64,000 nucleotides of DNA from Hyunsoonleella aestuarii (GTDB lineage: Bacteria > Bacteroidota > Bacteroidia > Flavobacteriales > Flavobacteriaceae), in contig NZ_VAWB01000001.1 of assembly GCF_006148925.1 (NCBI RefSeq), forward strand, positions 958,001-1,022,000. The letters run 5' to 3'. The notes below the pieces were generated by a model. It searched no databases and had not been told where the DNA came from. It saw nothing but the letters and a program-made list of their open reading frames with translations. Position 1 is the first letter of the stretch. Each line of letters begins with the position of its first letter. Positions 8,932 to 15,958 of the stretch are shown one piece after another. Made by a program: the position numbers and the translations under genes.

Positions 8932-10617
8932 ATGCTCGTTATGGAGAAACCAGTTGAGTTTTCGGTTTTAAAAAGAGCCGAACAAATTGAAAATTTACAA
9001 ACACAAAAGTTTGATTTAGCCATCATTGGAGGTGGTGTTACTGGTGCTGGAATAGCGTTGGACGCAGCCTCGAGAGGTCTTAATGTTTGCTTGGTGGAAA
9101 AGAACGATTTTGCTTCTGGTACCAGTAATAAGTCTACAAAATTAATTCATGGAGGCCTACGTTATCTAAAACAATTTGAAATTGGCCTAGTACGGGAATC
9201 AGGTTCAGAACGTGCAATTGTTCATAAATTAGCACCGCATTTAGTCATTCCAGAAAAGATGCTTTTACCTTTAGTGGAAGGTGGTACCTACGGGAAAATG
9301 ATGACATCTATCGGACTAAAAGTCTATGATTTTCTGGCCGATGTACAAGGGGATGATAGGCGGCAAATGTTAGATAAAGACCAAACACTTGAGAAAGAAC
9401 CTTTACTAAATAAAGATGTAGTTTTAGGTAGTGGCCTTTACGCAGAATACAGAACCGATGATGCACGTTTGACTATTGAAATATTAAAAAAAGCCGTGTC
9501 CTATGGTGCTAACGTTATCAATTATTGTGAAATGAAATCTTTTAATTATAACGACGATTCCAAAATTAAAAGTCTTAATTGTAAAGACGGTAATACTGGT
9601 GATATTTTCAAAATAAAAGCTAGAAATTACGTATCTGCGGCTGGTCCTTGGGTCGATACATTACGCACCAAAGACCAATCTATGAATAACAAATATTTAC
9701 ATCTTACAAAAGGTGTTCATATTGTATTTCCTTATGAAAAACTACCCGTAAAACAGCCACTTTATTTTGATGTCCATGACGAAAGAATGATTTTCGCTAT
9801 TCCAAGAGGCCGCATAACATACGTAGGAACTACCGATACGAATTATTCAGGGAATTTAGAACGTGTTGTAGCTACAAAAGAAGATGCCGAATACCTTTTA
9901 AACGCTATCAATAGTACATTCCCACAGGTAAATTTAAATATTGACGATATAGAATCCAATTGGGCCGGATTAAGGCCTTTGATTCATGAAGAGGACAAAG
10001 ACCCATCAGAATTATCAAGAAAGGACGAGCTTTTTATATCAGAAAGCGGATTAATTTCTATTGCTGGTGGAAAGTTAACAGGTTACAGACGCATGGCACA
10101 GCGTGTGATGGAAGCTGTTCTAAAAACCATGAAAAATAAGCATAAGGAGCATCTTAATAAATCGTCTACTGAAATAATTCCGCTGGTTTCTCCACCTCTT
10201 GAAAATTCGCATGCTGTAAATGTCTATCAAAATGAATTGGAGGCAACCCTTCTTTCAAAAGGAATTTCTGAAAGTTATCATGCTTGGTATCTATGCTCTA
10301 CCTATGGAAAGAAGGCTGAAATCATCATAGAAAAATCAAATCAATTTGATAATAAAGATGCTTTAGAAAAGCTGATTCGTGCTGAACTCTGGTTTTGCAT
10401 TCATTACGAAATGACAAATAGTTTGACTGACTTTTTTGTGCGTCGTACGGGGAGATTGTATTTCGACATTCCAAGTGTAAAAAAGTATGTAAAAATCATT
10501 TCAAAAGACTGTGCAAATTATTTAAATTGGGATGCAGAACGTTTGGCTTCAGAAGAGAAAAATCTAAATCTTTTAATCCAAGATGCCACAACCTATTACA
10601 ATACAGAGTTTATCTAA
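8932..10617 (+). CDS. glpD: Glycerol-3-phosphate dehydrogenase/oxidase (FAD-dependent)
   Basis: 561 residues. Oxidises glycerol 3-phosphate to dihydroxyacetone phosphate at the membrane, passing electrons to quinone. The FAD Rossmann motif IIGGGVTGAGIALDAASRG is near residue 30, followed by FASGTSNKSTKLIHGGLRYL. GRITYVGTTDT and AGGKLTGYRRMA are further family stretches, and a C-terminal helical domain follows. Two starts are possible, ATG 8932 or ATG 8941; the first sits directly after the glpK stop. Last gene of the glycerol operon, followed by a hairpin terminator. Confidence 0.95.
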   Translation: MLVMEKPVEFSVLKRAEQIENLQTQKFDLAIIGGGVTGAGIALDAASRGLNVCLVEKNDFASGTSNKSTKLIHGGLRYLKQFEIGLVRESGSERAIVHKLAPHLVIPEKMLLPLVEGGTYGKMMTSIGLKVYDFLADVQGDDRRQMLDKDQTLEKEPLLNKDVVLGSGLYAEYRTDDARLTIEILKKAVSYGANVINYCEMKSFNYNDDSKIKSLNCKDGNTGDIFKIKARNYVSAAGPWVDTLRTKDQSMNNKYLHLTKGVHIVFPYEKLPVKQPLYFDVHDERMIFAIPRGRITYVGTTDTNYSGNLERVVATKEDAEYLLNAINSTFPQVNLNIDDIESNWAGLRPLIHEEDKDPSELSRKDELFISESGLISIAGGKLTGYRRMAQRVMEAVLKTMKNKHKEHLNKSSTEIIPLVSPPLENSHAVNVYQNELEATLLSKGISESYHAWYLCSTYGKKAEIIIEKSNQFDNKDALEKLIRAELWFCIHYEMTNSLTDFFVRRTGRLYFDIPSVKKYVKIISKDCANYLNWDAERLASEEKNLNLLIQDATTYYNTEFI

Positions 10618-10645
10618 TTTCTTTATCGCTTTTTTTTAAAAATAC

Positions 10646-10675
10646 AAAAAGCAACACCTCACGATGTTGCTTTTT
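10646..10675. terminator. Bidirectional hairpin terminator between glpD and tRNA-Ala
   Basis: Perfect arms AAAAAGCAACA (10646-10656) and TGTTGCTTTTT (10665-10675) with an eight-base loop. The A and T tracts allow termination of glpD on plus and of the tRNA on minus. Confidence 0.85.
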
Positions 10676-10676
10676 G

Positions 10677-10750
10677 TGGAGAAGATCGGGCTCGAACCGA
10701 CGACCTCTTGACTGCCAGTCAAGCGCTCTAGCCAACTGAGCTACATCCCC
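10677..10750 (-). tRNA. tRNA-Ala (anticodon GGC)
   Basis: On minus the gene starts GGGGATGTAGCTCAG and folds as a cloverleaf. The D stem is GCTC/GAGC. The anticodon stem CTTGA/TCAAG has loop CTGGCAG, giving anticodon GGC. The T arm is GTCGG-TTCGAGC-CCGAT and the discriminator base is A. The acceptor has a G3-U70 wobble, the identity mark of alanine tRNAs, plus one T-T mismatch at the sixth pair. CCA is not encoded. Its 5' portion is partly repeated at 45816-45842, framing the cassette region. Confidence 0.93.
10730..10746. repeat. Left copy of the tRNA-derived direct repeat
   Basis: AGCCAACTGAGCTACAT within the tRNA-Ala gene is repeated exactly at 45822-45838, and looser similarity runs further on both sides. 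It lies in the D-arm/acceptor part of the tRNA and is a candidate attachment core for the whole region. Confidence 0.6.
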
Positions 10751-10757
10751 AATTGGA

Positions 10758-10882
10758 TGTAAACATTGTGTTTACAAGGATATGAATGCTTTTAAATGAT
10801 ATTTCCAGTGTATCCATTTAGCAGCATTTGGATGCAAATGTATACATTTTAGCGCAAAAACCCACCACCAAAACCCACCACC
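10758..10882. other. Leader of the array: inverted repeat and 13-bp tandem repeat
   Basis: The non-coding stretch between the tRNA and the zinc-ribbon gene holds an inverted repeat TGTAAACA-ttg-TGTTTACA (10758-10776). A perfect two-copy tandem repeat of AAAACCCACCACC lies at 10857-10882. Function is unknown; the inverted repeat could be a protein-binding site. Confidence 0.6.
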
Positions 10883-10911
10883 AAAATGGATTATTTATCA
10901 TAAAGGAATAG

Positions 10912-11307
10912 TTATGACCAAGGATTAAATGTTAAGTTTTCCATATAGTCTTGCTTTTGAACTATCAGCATTTTTTCAATACCATTATCATCTTTCACAG
11001 GGAGAAAACCATAATCATAGCAGAAATAATATGTTCCACTTTTAAAAGTGTAAATATGGGTGAATACATCGAAGCTATATCCAGATTTAAATAATATTTC
11101 TTTTTCCACTGTGGTCTTTCCACTTGGACTAAAATGCGCTAACAAAGTTCTGTTTCTTCTTAGCGTACTATTTGTTCTCTGAATAAATATCTCATGTAAA
11201 GGTCTGTTCTTATTATGATGAGTACTTCTACACTGAGCATCACAAAATTTTTTATCAGTTCTTCCTATAAGTTCTTTATTACAGGCTAAACAAAACTTCA
11301 TTTGCAT
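10912..11307 (-). CDS. Small zinc-ribbon protein divergent from the recombinase
   Basis: 131 residues beginning MQMKFCLACNKELIGRTDKKFCDAQCRSTHHNK. The pair CxxC and CxxxC in the first 26 residues makes a zinc ribbon of a type common in small flavobacterial proteins. The start may be ATG 11307 or ATG 11301. The rest is basic and then contains beta-like segments ending YDYGFLPVKDDNGIEKMLIVQKQDY. It is transcribed away from the recombinase, with a 34-bp palindrome between them, so it could bind DNA and regulate the recombinase or assist recombination. That is inference from position only; it may instead be an ordinary chromosomal gene. Confidence 0.7.
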   Translation of the reverse strand: MQMKFCLACNKELIGRTDKKFCDAQCRSTHHNKNRPLHEIFIQRTNSTLRRNRTLLAHFSPSGKTTVEKEILFKSGYSFDVFTHIYTFKSGTYYFCYDYGFLPVKDDNGIEKMLIVQKQDYMENLTFNPWS

Positions 11308-11317
11308 AATACTTCTT

Positions 11318-11351
11318 TTTAGACGTTTATATACGTATATAAACGTCTAAA
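11318..11351. promoter_or_regulatory. Perfect 34-bp palindrome upstream of the recombinase
   Basis: The half-site is TTTAGACGTTTATATAC (11318-11334), followed immediately by its exact reverse complement to 11351, with no loop. It lies between two divergent genes, 38 bases before the recombinase start. It could be an operator for a dimeric regulator, a cruciform or a recombinase binding site. It lacks a T tract on either side long enough for a convincing terminator. Confidence 0.75.
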
Positions 11352-11389
11352 TATACGGATTTAATATTATAAAGCTCCATCTTTAAACT

Positions 11390-12307
11390 ATGGGAACAAG
11401 ACTATTAATTACATCATCAATGAATACCATTGGTACTAAACCAGATTATCAAATGGCAATGGATTTATTGCTTCAAAAGTTAATCTTAAAGAATTACAGC
11501 CAGAACACTATTAAGACCTACGTGCACATGTTTAAAAAGTTTCTTGAACACATACACCCAATGCCTCTACATCAGGTCACCACAGCCCATATTATGCATT
11601 ATCATAAAGAATTAGTAACAAAGCATGGTGTATCCTCATCTTACCAGAATCAAAGCATAAACGCCATTAAATTTTACATAGAGAAAGTGTTGAATCTGCC
11701 TAAAATAACTTATGATTTCTGTAGACCTAGAAAAGCGAAGACTCTACCCAATGTATTATCTTTAAATGAGGTATCAAGGATATTAGGTGTTATTGGAAAC
11801 ATAAAGCATAAAACTATACTTTCAGTCATATATGGTTGCGGACTAAGAATATCGGAATGCATTAATTTGAAGGTGGAAGATATTGATTCTTCCAATATGC
11901 GTGTATGGGTGAGAAATGCCAAAGGGAAGAAAGATAGAATTACATTATTATCTCCTACTTTATTGGTGGAATTAAGAGCTTATTACAAACTTTACAAACC
12001 AAAACAATGGCTATTTGAGGGGAGCTATGGAAAACAATACAGCGTATCCAGTATTAGACAGGTGTTTAATCGTTCCAAGAAGAAAGCTGGAGTTAATGTA
12101 CCAGCTACTGTACATACGTTAAGACACTCCTTTGCTACACATTTATTAGATAATGGAACCAATTTAAGATATATTCAAAAACTGTTAGGACATAACAGCT
12201 CTAAGACTACTGAAATATACACTCATGTTAGCACAACTAATCTGATGAACATTGAGAGTCCTTTCGAAAAGATAGGAAAATTCGCTACATTTGGAAATAG
12301 GGAATAA
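11390..12307 (+). CDS. Tyrosine recombinase (cassette integrase, Xer-like)
   Basis: 305 residues. An N-terminal SAM-like DNA-binding domain (about 20-110) includes LKNYSQNTIKTYVHMFKKFL. The catalytic domain has Arg153 (GCGLRISE), Lys178 (NAKGKKDR), His242-x-x-Arg245 (HTLRHSFATHLL), His268 (LLGHNSSKTT) and the nucleophile Tyr277 (EIYTHVS), so all active-site residues are present. Only about 63 residues separate the Lys from the HxxR box, so the extra segment found between them in classical IntI integrases is missing. It is transcribed in the same direction as the cassettes, which start 28 bases after its stop. An alternative start is ATG 11420. It most likely cuts and joins the attC-like sites described here. 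Confidence 0.9.
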   Translation: MGTRLLITSSMNTIGTKPDYQMAMDLLLQKLILKNYSQNTIKTYVHMFKKFLEHIHPMPLHQVTTAHIMHYHKELVTKHGVSSSYQNQSINAIKFYIEKVLNLPKITYDFCRPRKAKTLPNVLSLNEVSRILGVIGNIKHKTILSVIYGCGLRISECINLKVEDIDSSNMRVWVRNAKGKKDRITLLSPTLLVELRAYYKLYKPKQWLFEGSYGKQYSVSSIRQVFNRSKKKAGVNVPATVHTLRHSFATHLLDNGTNLRYIQKLLGHNSSKTTEIYTHVSTTNLMNIESPFEKIGKFATFGNRE

Positions 12308-12340
12308 ACGCAATAAAATACGTTTATTGAATAGTTGTGC
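12303..12340 (+). promoter_or_regulatory. Candidate attI (primary insertion site) after the recombinase gene
   Basis: An inverted repeat AATAAACG / CGTTTATT (12303-12310 and 12321-12328) overlaps the end of the recombinase gene. The crossover point G|TTGTGC is at 12334/12335. Everything right of this point is cassette DNA, because the same sequence begins again at 19310 after an unrelated left flank. The non-cassette side is therefore 12334 and leftwards. Confidence 0.6.
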
Positions 12341-13178
12341 ACAAGCTTGACCGATTCGGAAAAAATGAAGAAAAGTATTATCATATCAACAATTGCGATT
12401 GTAGGACTTCTTTCCTGTAAACGAGCAAATAAGTCAACACCTGATTTAGTTGATACAACTAAACTGGAATCAACACATAGTGTCAAAAACCAAAAATTGG
12501 AAACCGTCAACTATACAAAGTTTATTGATACTGAATATGAATATGCTGAGACAGGTAAGAAATTGATAATACGGAATGGTTTACCAAAGGGAGGAATGAA
12601 ATATACTGACCCTAATGGAGAGAACTATAATTATCGTATTTTTTGGACTCAAATAATTAATGAAACAGATAATTCCTTTGAACTATCCATTGAGATTCCT
12701 TCCTCTTCATTCGAGCTTCAATCCTCACCAACAGACTATTTCAAAATATTTCTTCCAAAAGAGGAAATGAATATTGATAAAATGTCATTGTCAGATTATG
12801 GACTATCTGATTTGGAAGCTGTTTTGGATAGCATATTTCTAAAACAAGTTTCGTTACAAAAAACTATCAACACAAAGGAAACGAGCTTTTTTTATATTGT
12901 AGCTCTTTTTAGTGAAGGATATGAAGGAGTTGTACGAGCAGGCCTAAATTTAAGAGATGGTAAACTTTTTTACAGAGTTAATGATGTGGAAATTAGTAGC
13001 GGAAAAATTAATACCAAAAACTTAAAACTACAGAATTGAATAAGAGCCAATGCACAACAATGTATAACCGCAATTACGGCGGATTCGACCACATCCGAAT
13101 CCACTCGGAATTGCTAAAGTCTATACCAAACCGAAAATTAACGCATATTAACTCGTAACAGACAGTTATACTAGACCG
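12335..13178 (+). mobile_element. Cassette 1 (844 bp), identical to cassette 3
   Basis: Identity with 19310-20153 starts exactly at G|TTGTGC and stops at the next crossover point (five bases after it by chance sharing). Both copies have the same offset throughout and encode identical proteins. Being the first cassette after the candidate attI, it is probably the last one inserted. Confidence 0.88.
12365..13039 (+). CDS. Hypothetical lipoprotein (copy 1)
   Basis: 224 residues starting MKKSIIISTIAIVGLLSCKRANK: a short lipoprotein signal with the lipidated Cys at 18. The mature part is polar, with a Thr/Asp/Lys-rich start and FEIL-type beta strands; no known domain was recognised. TTG codons further upstream in frame lie on the cassette boundary and are unlikely starts. 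An identical gene is at 19340-20014. Function is unknown; an outer-membrane or periplasmic surface role is likely because of the lipobox. Confidence 0.8.
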   Translation: MKKSIIISTIAIVGLLSCKRANKSTPDLVDTTKLESTHSVKNQKLETVNYTKFIDTEYEYAETGKKLIIRNGLPKGGMKYTDPNGENYNYRIFWTQIINETDNSFELSIEIPSSSFELQSSPTDYFKIFLPKEEMNIDKMSLSDYGLSDLEAVLDSIFLKQVSLQKTINTKETSFFYIVALFSEGYEGVVRAGLNLRDGKLFYRVNDVEISSGKINTKNLKLQN

Positions 13179-13184
13179 TTGTAT
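13051..13184 (+). repeat. attC-like site closing cassette 1 (134 bp)
   Basis: Left arm TGCACAACAATGTATAAC, right arm GTTATACTAGACCGTTGT, crossover at 13178/13179. The left arm is the complement of the cassette start GTTGTGCA. Inner stem around GCAATTACGGCGGATTCG (type 1). Confidence 0.85.
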
Positions 13185-13305
13185 GCCATTGCGTAAAAAC
13201 CAACCGCACATTAAGCACATTTGGTTTTTGCCATCACATAATCCGACCCTAAAAAAACCAAAAGAGCTTAATCACCAAATCACTCTCTGAATAGAATAAA
13301 ATCAC

Positions 13306-13313
13306 TATATTTG
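13306..13313 (+). promoter_or_regulatory. -7 box of the restriction-modification operon
   Basis: TATATTTG fits the Bacteroidota TAnnTTTG consensus and lies eight bases before the ATG of the regulator gene. No good -33 TTG was seen. It suggests that the cassette carries its own promoter. Confidence 0.5.
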
Positions 13314-13321
13314 GACAAATA

Positions 13322-13654
13322 ATGTCTAGACAAAAAACGTCTGTTATGAGTGTGCAAAAAACTTTTGGAGAACATTTAAAATCTCTACGGGAAGATCAAG
13401 GTTCACCCTTGAGAAAGATTGCTGCAGAATTGGATATAGATCAATCAACCTTAAGTAAAATTGAACGAGGTGAGAGATTGGCAAATTGTTCTCAACTACC
13501 CAAAATTGCTGAAATTTTTAATGTCACTGAAAAATCTCTAAAACTGATTTTATTAAGTGATCAGGTGGCTTCTCAAATAATGGAAGAGAGTAATACTCAT
13601 GAAATACTTAAAGTCGCTGAAGAAAAAATCAAATACCACAGAGCACAAAAATAA
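13322..13654 (+). CDS. XRE-family HTH regulator (putative controller protein)
   Basis: 110 residues. A helix-turn-helix of the Cro/C1 type spans about 16-70: FGEHLKSLREDQGSPLRKIA, then AELDIDQSTLSKIERGER. This resembles the controller (C) proteins that delay restriction until methylation is complete, but with a longer C-terminal tail. It is the first gene of the cassette 2 operon and ends one base before the ATG of the next gene. A regulatory role for the operon is inferred from position and fold. Confidence 0.85.
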   Translation: MSRQKTSVMSVQKTFGEHLKSLREDQGSPLRKIAAELDIDQSTLSKIERGERLANCSQLPKIAEIFNVTEKSLKLILLSDQVASQIMEESNTHEILKVAEEKIKYHRAQK

Positions 13655-13655
13655 T

Positions 13656-14921
13656 ATGGCAAACATCAATTCCGAAATAAAAAAAGTGTTCTCTGATCAA
13701 GAGTTATCGAGCTTCACGAAAACATTTAAAACGGCTAAAAAGGACTTAAACAAATGGACCCCAAAGCAAAAAAAATCAACTGGTTCTGTTGATGTAATTG
13801 ATTTCTTTTCTGGCTGCGGAGGTATGTCTCTTGGGTTTGCAGCTATCGGAAAATCAAAACTGTTTAATCTTATTGGTGCTGTAGACATCAATCAAAAAGC
13901 ATTAGACTCTTATGAAACCAACTTTAAATGCAAAACATTAAATAAAGACATAAAAGATTTATGCAATGAAGATGGAGTAAAACTTATAAGAGAGGAATTT
14001 AATTTACCAAAAATAAAAACTCGACCTTTAGTAGTAATAGGCTGTGCCCCATGCCAAGGTTTTTCAGCTCACAGAAAGAAAAACTGGGACAAAGATGATG
14101 AAAGAAACACTCTAATAGGGGCTTTTACTGATACAGCAATAAAACTACATCCAGACTTTATAGTAATGGAGAATGTTCCTGAAATATTGGGTAAAAAATA
14201 TTGGGAGCATTATGATGAAGCAAGGAAAATCTTAGAAGAAAACGGTTATACCGTAAAGCAAACAATATATAATTCTGCTTCTTTTGGGGTTCCCCAAGCA
14301 AGATTCAGAGCGATAATAATTGCATCAAAAATGGAATTTGAACTTCCTATTCCGCTTCTTGAAAAAGAACAGTTCATTACTGTGCGAGATGCTATATATG
14401 ATTTGCCTAAAGTTGCTGCTGGTGAAGTATCATTGATCGATAAATTTCATAAAAGTGCAAAACACAAATCAAGTACTATAGAAACAATCACACAAGTACC
14501 AAAAGATGGAGGGAATAGACCATCAGGTGTTGGTCCAAAGTGTCTTGATAAAGTGAATGGGTTTTCTGATGTTTATGGTAGATTATATTGGGACAAACCC
14601 TCTATTACATTAACTCAATATTCTAGAAACCCAGCAAGTGGCAGATTCATTCATCCTGAACAGAATCGAGGATTAACAATTCGAGAAGCTGCAAGAATTC
14701 AGAGCTTTCCTGATTCATACGATTTTCAAGGCTCCCTAGATCATTGTTTTAAACAAATTGGAGAATCGGTTCCTCCTTTATTATCAGTTGCTATTGCTTC
14801 TCAAATAATAAGAGCCCTATCTAATGAAATTAAATCTAATGATTGCGGAGTTGAGTCAATTACATCACCTGTAAGTAGTTTATATACAAGTAAATCAATT
14901 TCAGAAACGATATCATTATGA
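13656..14921 (+). CDS. DNA (cytosine-5) methyltransferase 1
   Basis: 421 residues from ATG 13656, chosen because it follows the regulator stop by one base; a longer frame from 13599 would overlap that gene. Cytosine-C5 methyltransferase motifs are in order: motif I DFFSGCGGMSLGF (from residue 46 region), motif IV PCQGFS with catalytic Cys133, motif VI VMENVPEI, motif VIII FGVPQARFR, and the closing FKQIGESVPPLLSVAIASQI. It transfers a methyl group from SAM to cytosine in the recognition site. It overlaps the next gene by four bases. Confidence 0.94.
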   Translation: MANINSEIKKVFSDQELSSFTKTFKTAKKDLNKWTPKQKKSTGSVDVIDFFSGCGGMSLGFAAIGKSKLFNLIGAVDINQKALDSYETNFKCKTLNKDIKDLCNEDGVKLIREEFNLPKIKTRPLVVIGCAPCQGFSAHRKKNWDKDDERNTLIGAFTDTAIKLHPDFIVMENVPEILGKKYWEHYDEARKILEENGYTVKQTIYNSASFGVPQARFRAIIIASKMEFELPIPLLEKEQFITVRDAIYDLPKVAAGEVSLIDKFHKSAKHKSSTIETITQVPKDGGNRPSGVGPKCLDKVNGFSDVYGRLYWDKPSITLTQYSRNPASGRFIHPEQNRGLTIREAARIQSFPDSYDFQGSLDHCFKQIGESVPPLLSVAIASQIIRALSNEIKSNDCGVESITSPVSSLYTSKSISETISL

Positions 14922-15958
14922 GCTTTACATGTATAGACGGATTTTCTGGTGCTGGTGGTTTAAGCTTGGGGTTATCCAAAGCGGGTTTTGATCTCCTTTA
15001 TAGTTTTGATATTGACAGATGTTCTGTAGAAACTCAGTTGCTAAATAAGAAATATTTCAATCATAAAATTCAGGAACTAGATATAAGAGAATTTGATCCT
15101 ATTGAAACAATGAATGAATTAGGGCTAATAAAAGGTGAATTATCCTTATTTGCAGGAGGTCCTCCTTGTCAAGGCTTTTCAATTCAAAGAATTGGGTCGG
15201 ATCAAGATGACAGGAATAATTTCGTGTTTGTATTTATCGAGAAAATGATCGCGTTATCCCCTAAATTCTTTCTTTTAGAAAACGTACCTGGATTAAATGG
15301 AAAAAGAGGAAAAAAAATACTTGAAGATGCTTTAAATTATGCAGAACAGAATGGCTATCATATTCACAAAAACATTTTAAACGCTCAAGAATATGGAGTT
15401 CCACAAAGAAGAAAAAGAGTAATAATTGTTGGTGAACGAAAATCCAATTCACCATTAAAATTCTCATATCCAAAACCAAGCACAAAAAAAATAAGTGTTC
15501 GAGATACAATTGGTCATCTACCTGCCACTCCAAAAGACGGGAAAGAACATCCAGATATTAAGCATCATAGAAGCGATAAGTTATCTGACATCAATGTCAA
15601 AAGAATTAAATATGTAAAAGAAGGCCAGGGAATGGCTTTTTTACCTGACCATCTTCTGGCCGATTGCCATAAGGCAGGTGCAGAAAAAATTGGCCATCGT
15701 AATGTCTACGGCAGAATGAAATGGGATGATGTAGCACCAACAATAACAGCTCGTTTCGATAGTTTCACAAGAGGTATGTTTGGGCACCCAGAGCAGAATA
15801 GAACTATATCTTTAAGAGAAGGAGCTCTCCTCCAAACCTTCCCTAAAGACTTTGAATTTGTTGGAAATAAAGTGGATATAGCTCGACAAATTGGTAATGC
15901 TGTACCTGTGAATTTAGCGGTTGCAGTTGGAAAAGAATTAATAAAGGCACTAAAATGA
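14918..15958 (+). CDS. DNA (cytosine-5) methyltransferase 2
   Basis: 346 residues. Motif I CIDGFSGAGGLSLGLS is at the N-terminus, motif IV PPCQGFS carries catalytic Cys84, followed by LLENVPGL, YGVPQRRKRVIIVG and the C-terminal RQIGNAVPVNLAVAVGKELI. It overlaps its neighbours by four bases on both sides (ATGA), so translation is coupled. Two separate cytosine methyltransferases in one operon usually mean an asymmetric target, one enzyme per strand. Confidence 0.94.
   Translation: MSFTCIDGFSGAGGLSLGLSKAGFDLLYSFDIDRCSVETQLLNKKYFNHKIQELDIREFDPIETMNELGLIKGELSLFAGGPPCQGFSIQRIGSDQDDRNNFVFVFIEKMIALSPKFFLLENVPGLNGKRGKKILEDALNYAEQNGYHIHKNILNAQEYGVPQRRKRVIIVGERKSNSPLKFSYPKPSTKKISVRDTIGHLPATPKDGKEHPDIKHHRSDKLSDINVKRIKYVKEGQGMAFLPDHLLADCHKAGAEKIGHRNVYGRMKWDDVAPTITARFDSFTRGMFGHPEQNRTISLREGALLQTFPKDFEFVGNKVDIARQIGNAVPVNLAVAVGKELIKALK

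Noticed and set aside
10527-10739. Plus-strand frame of 70 codons at the end of glpD
   Set aside because: It reads through the end of glpD in another frame, the terminator and the antisense strand of the tRNA gene.
13599-13655. Longer N-terminus for cytosine methylase 1
   Set aside because: It would overlap the regulator gene by 56 bases in another frame and adds a basic tail absent from the family; ATG 13656 fits the operon spacing.
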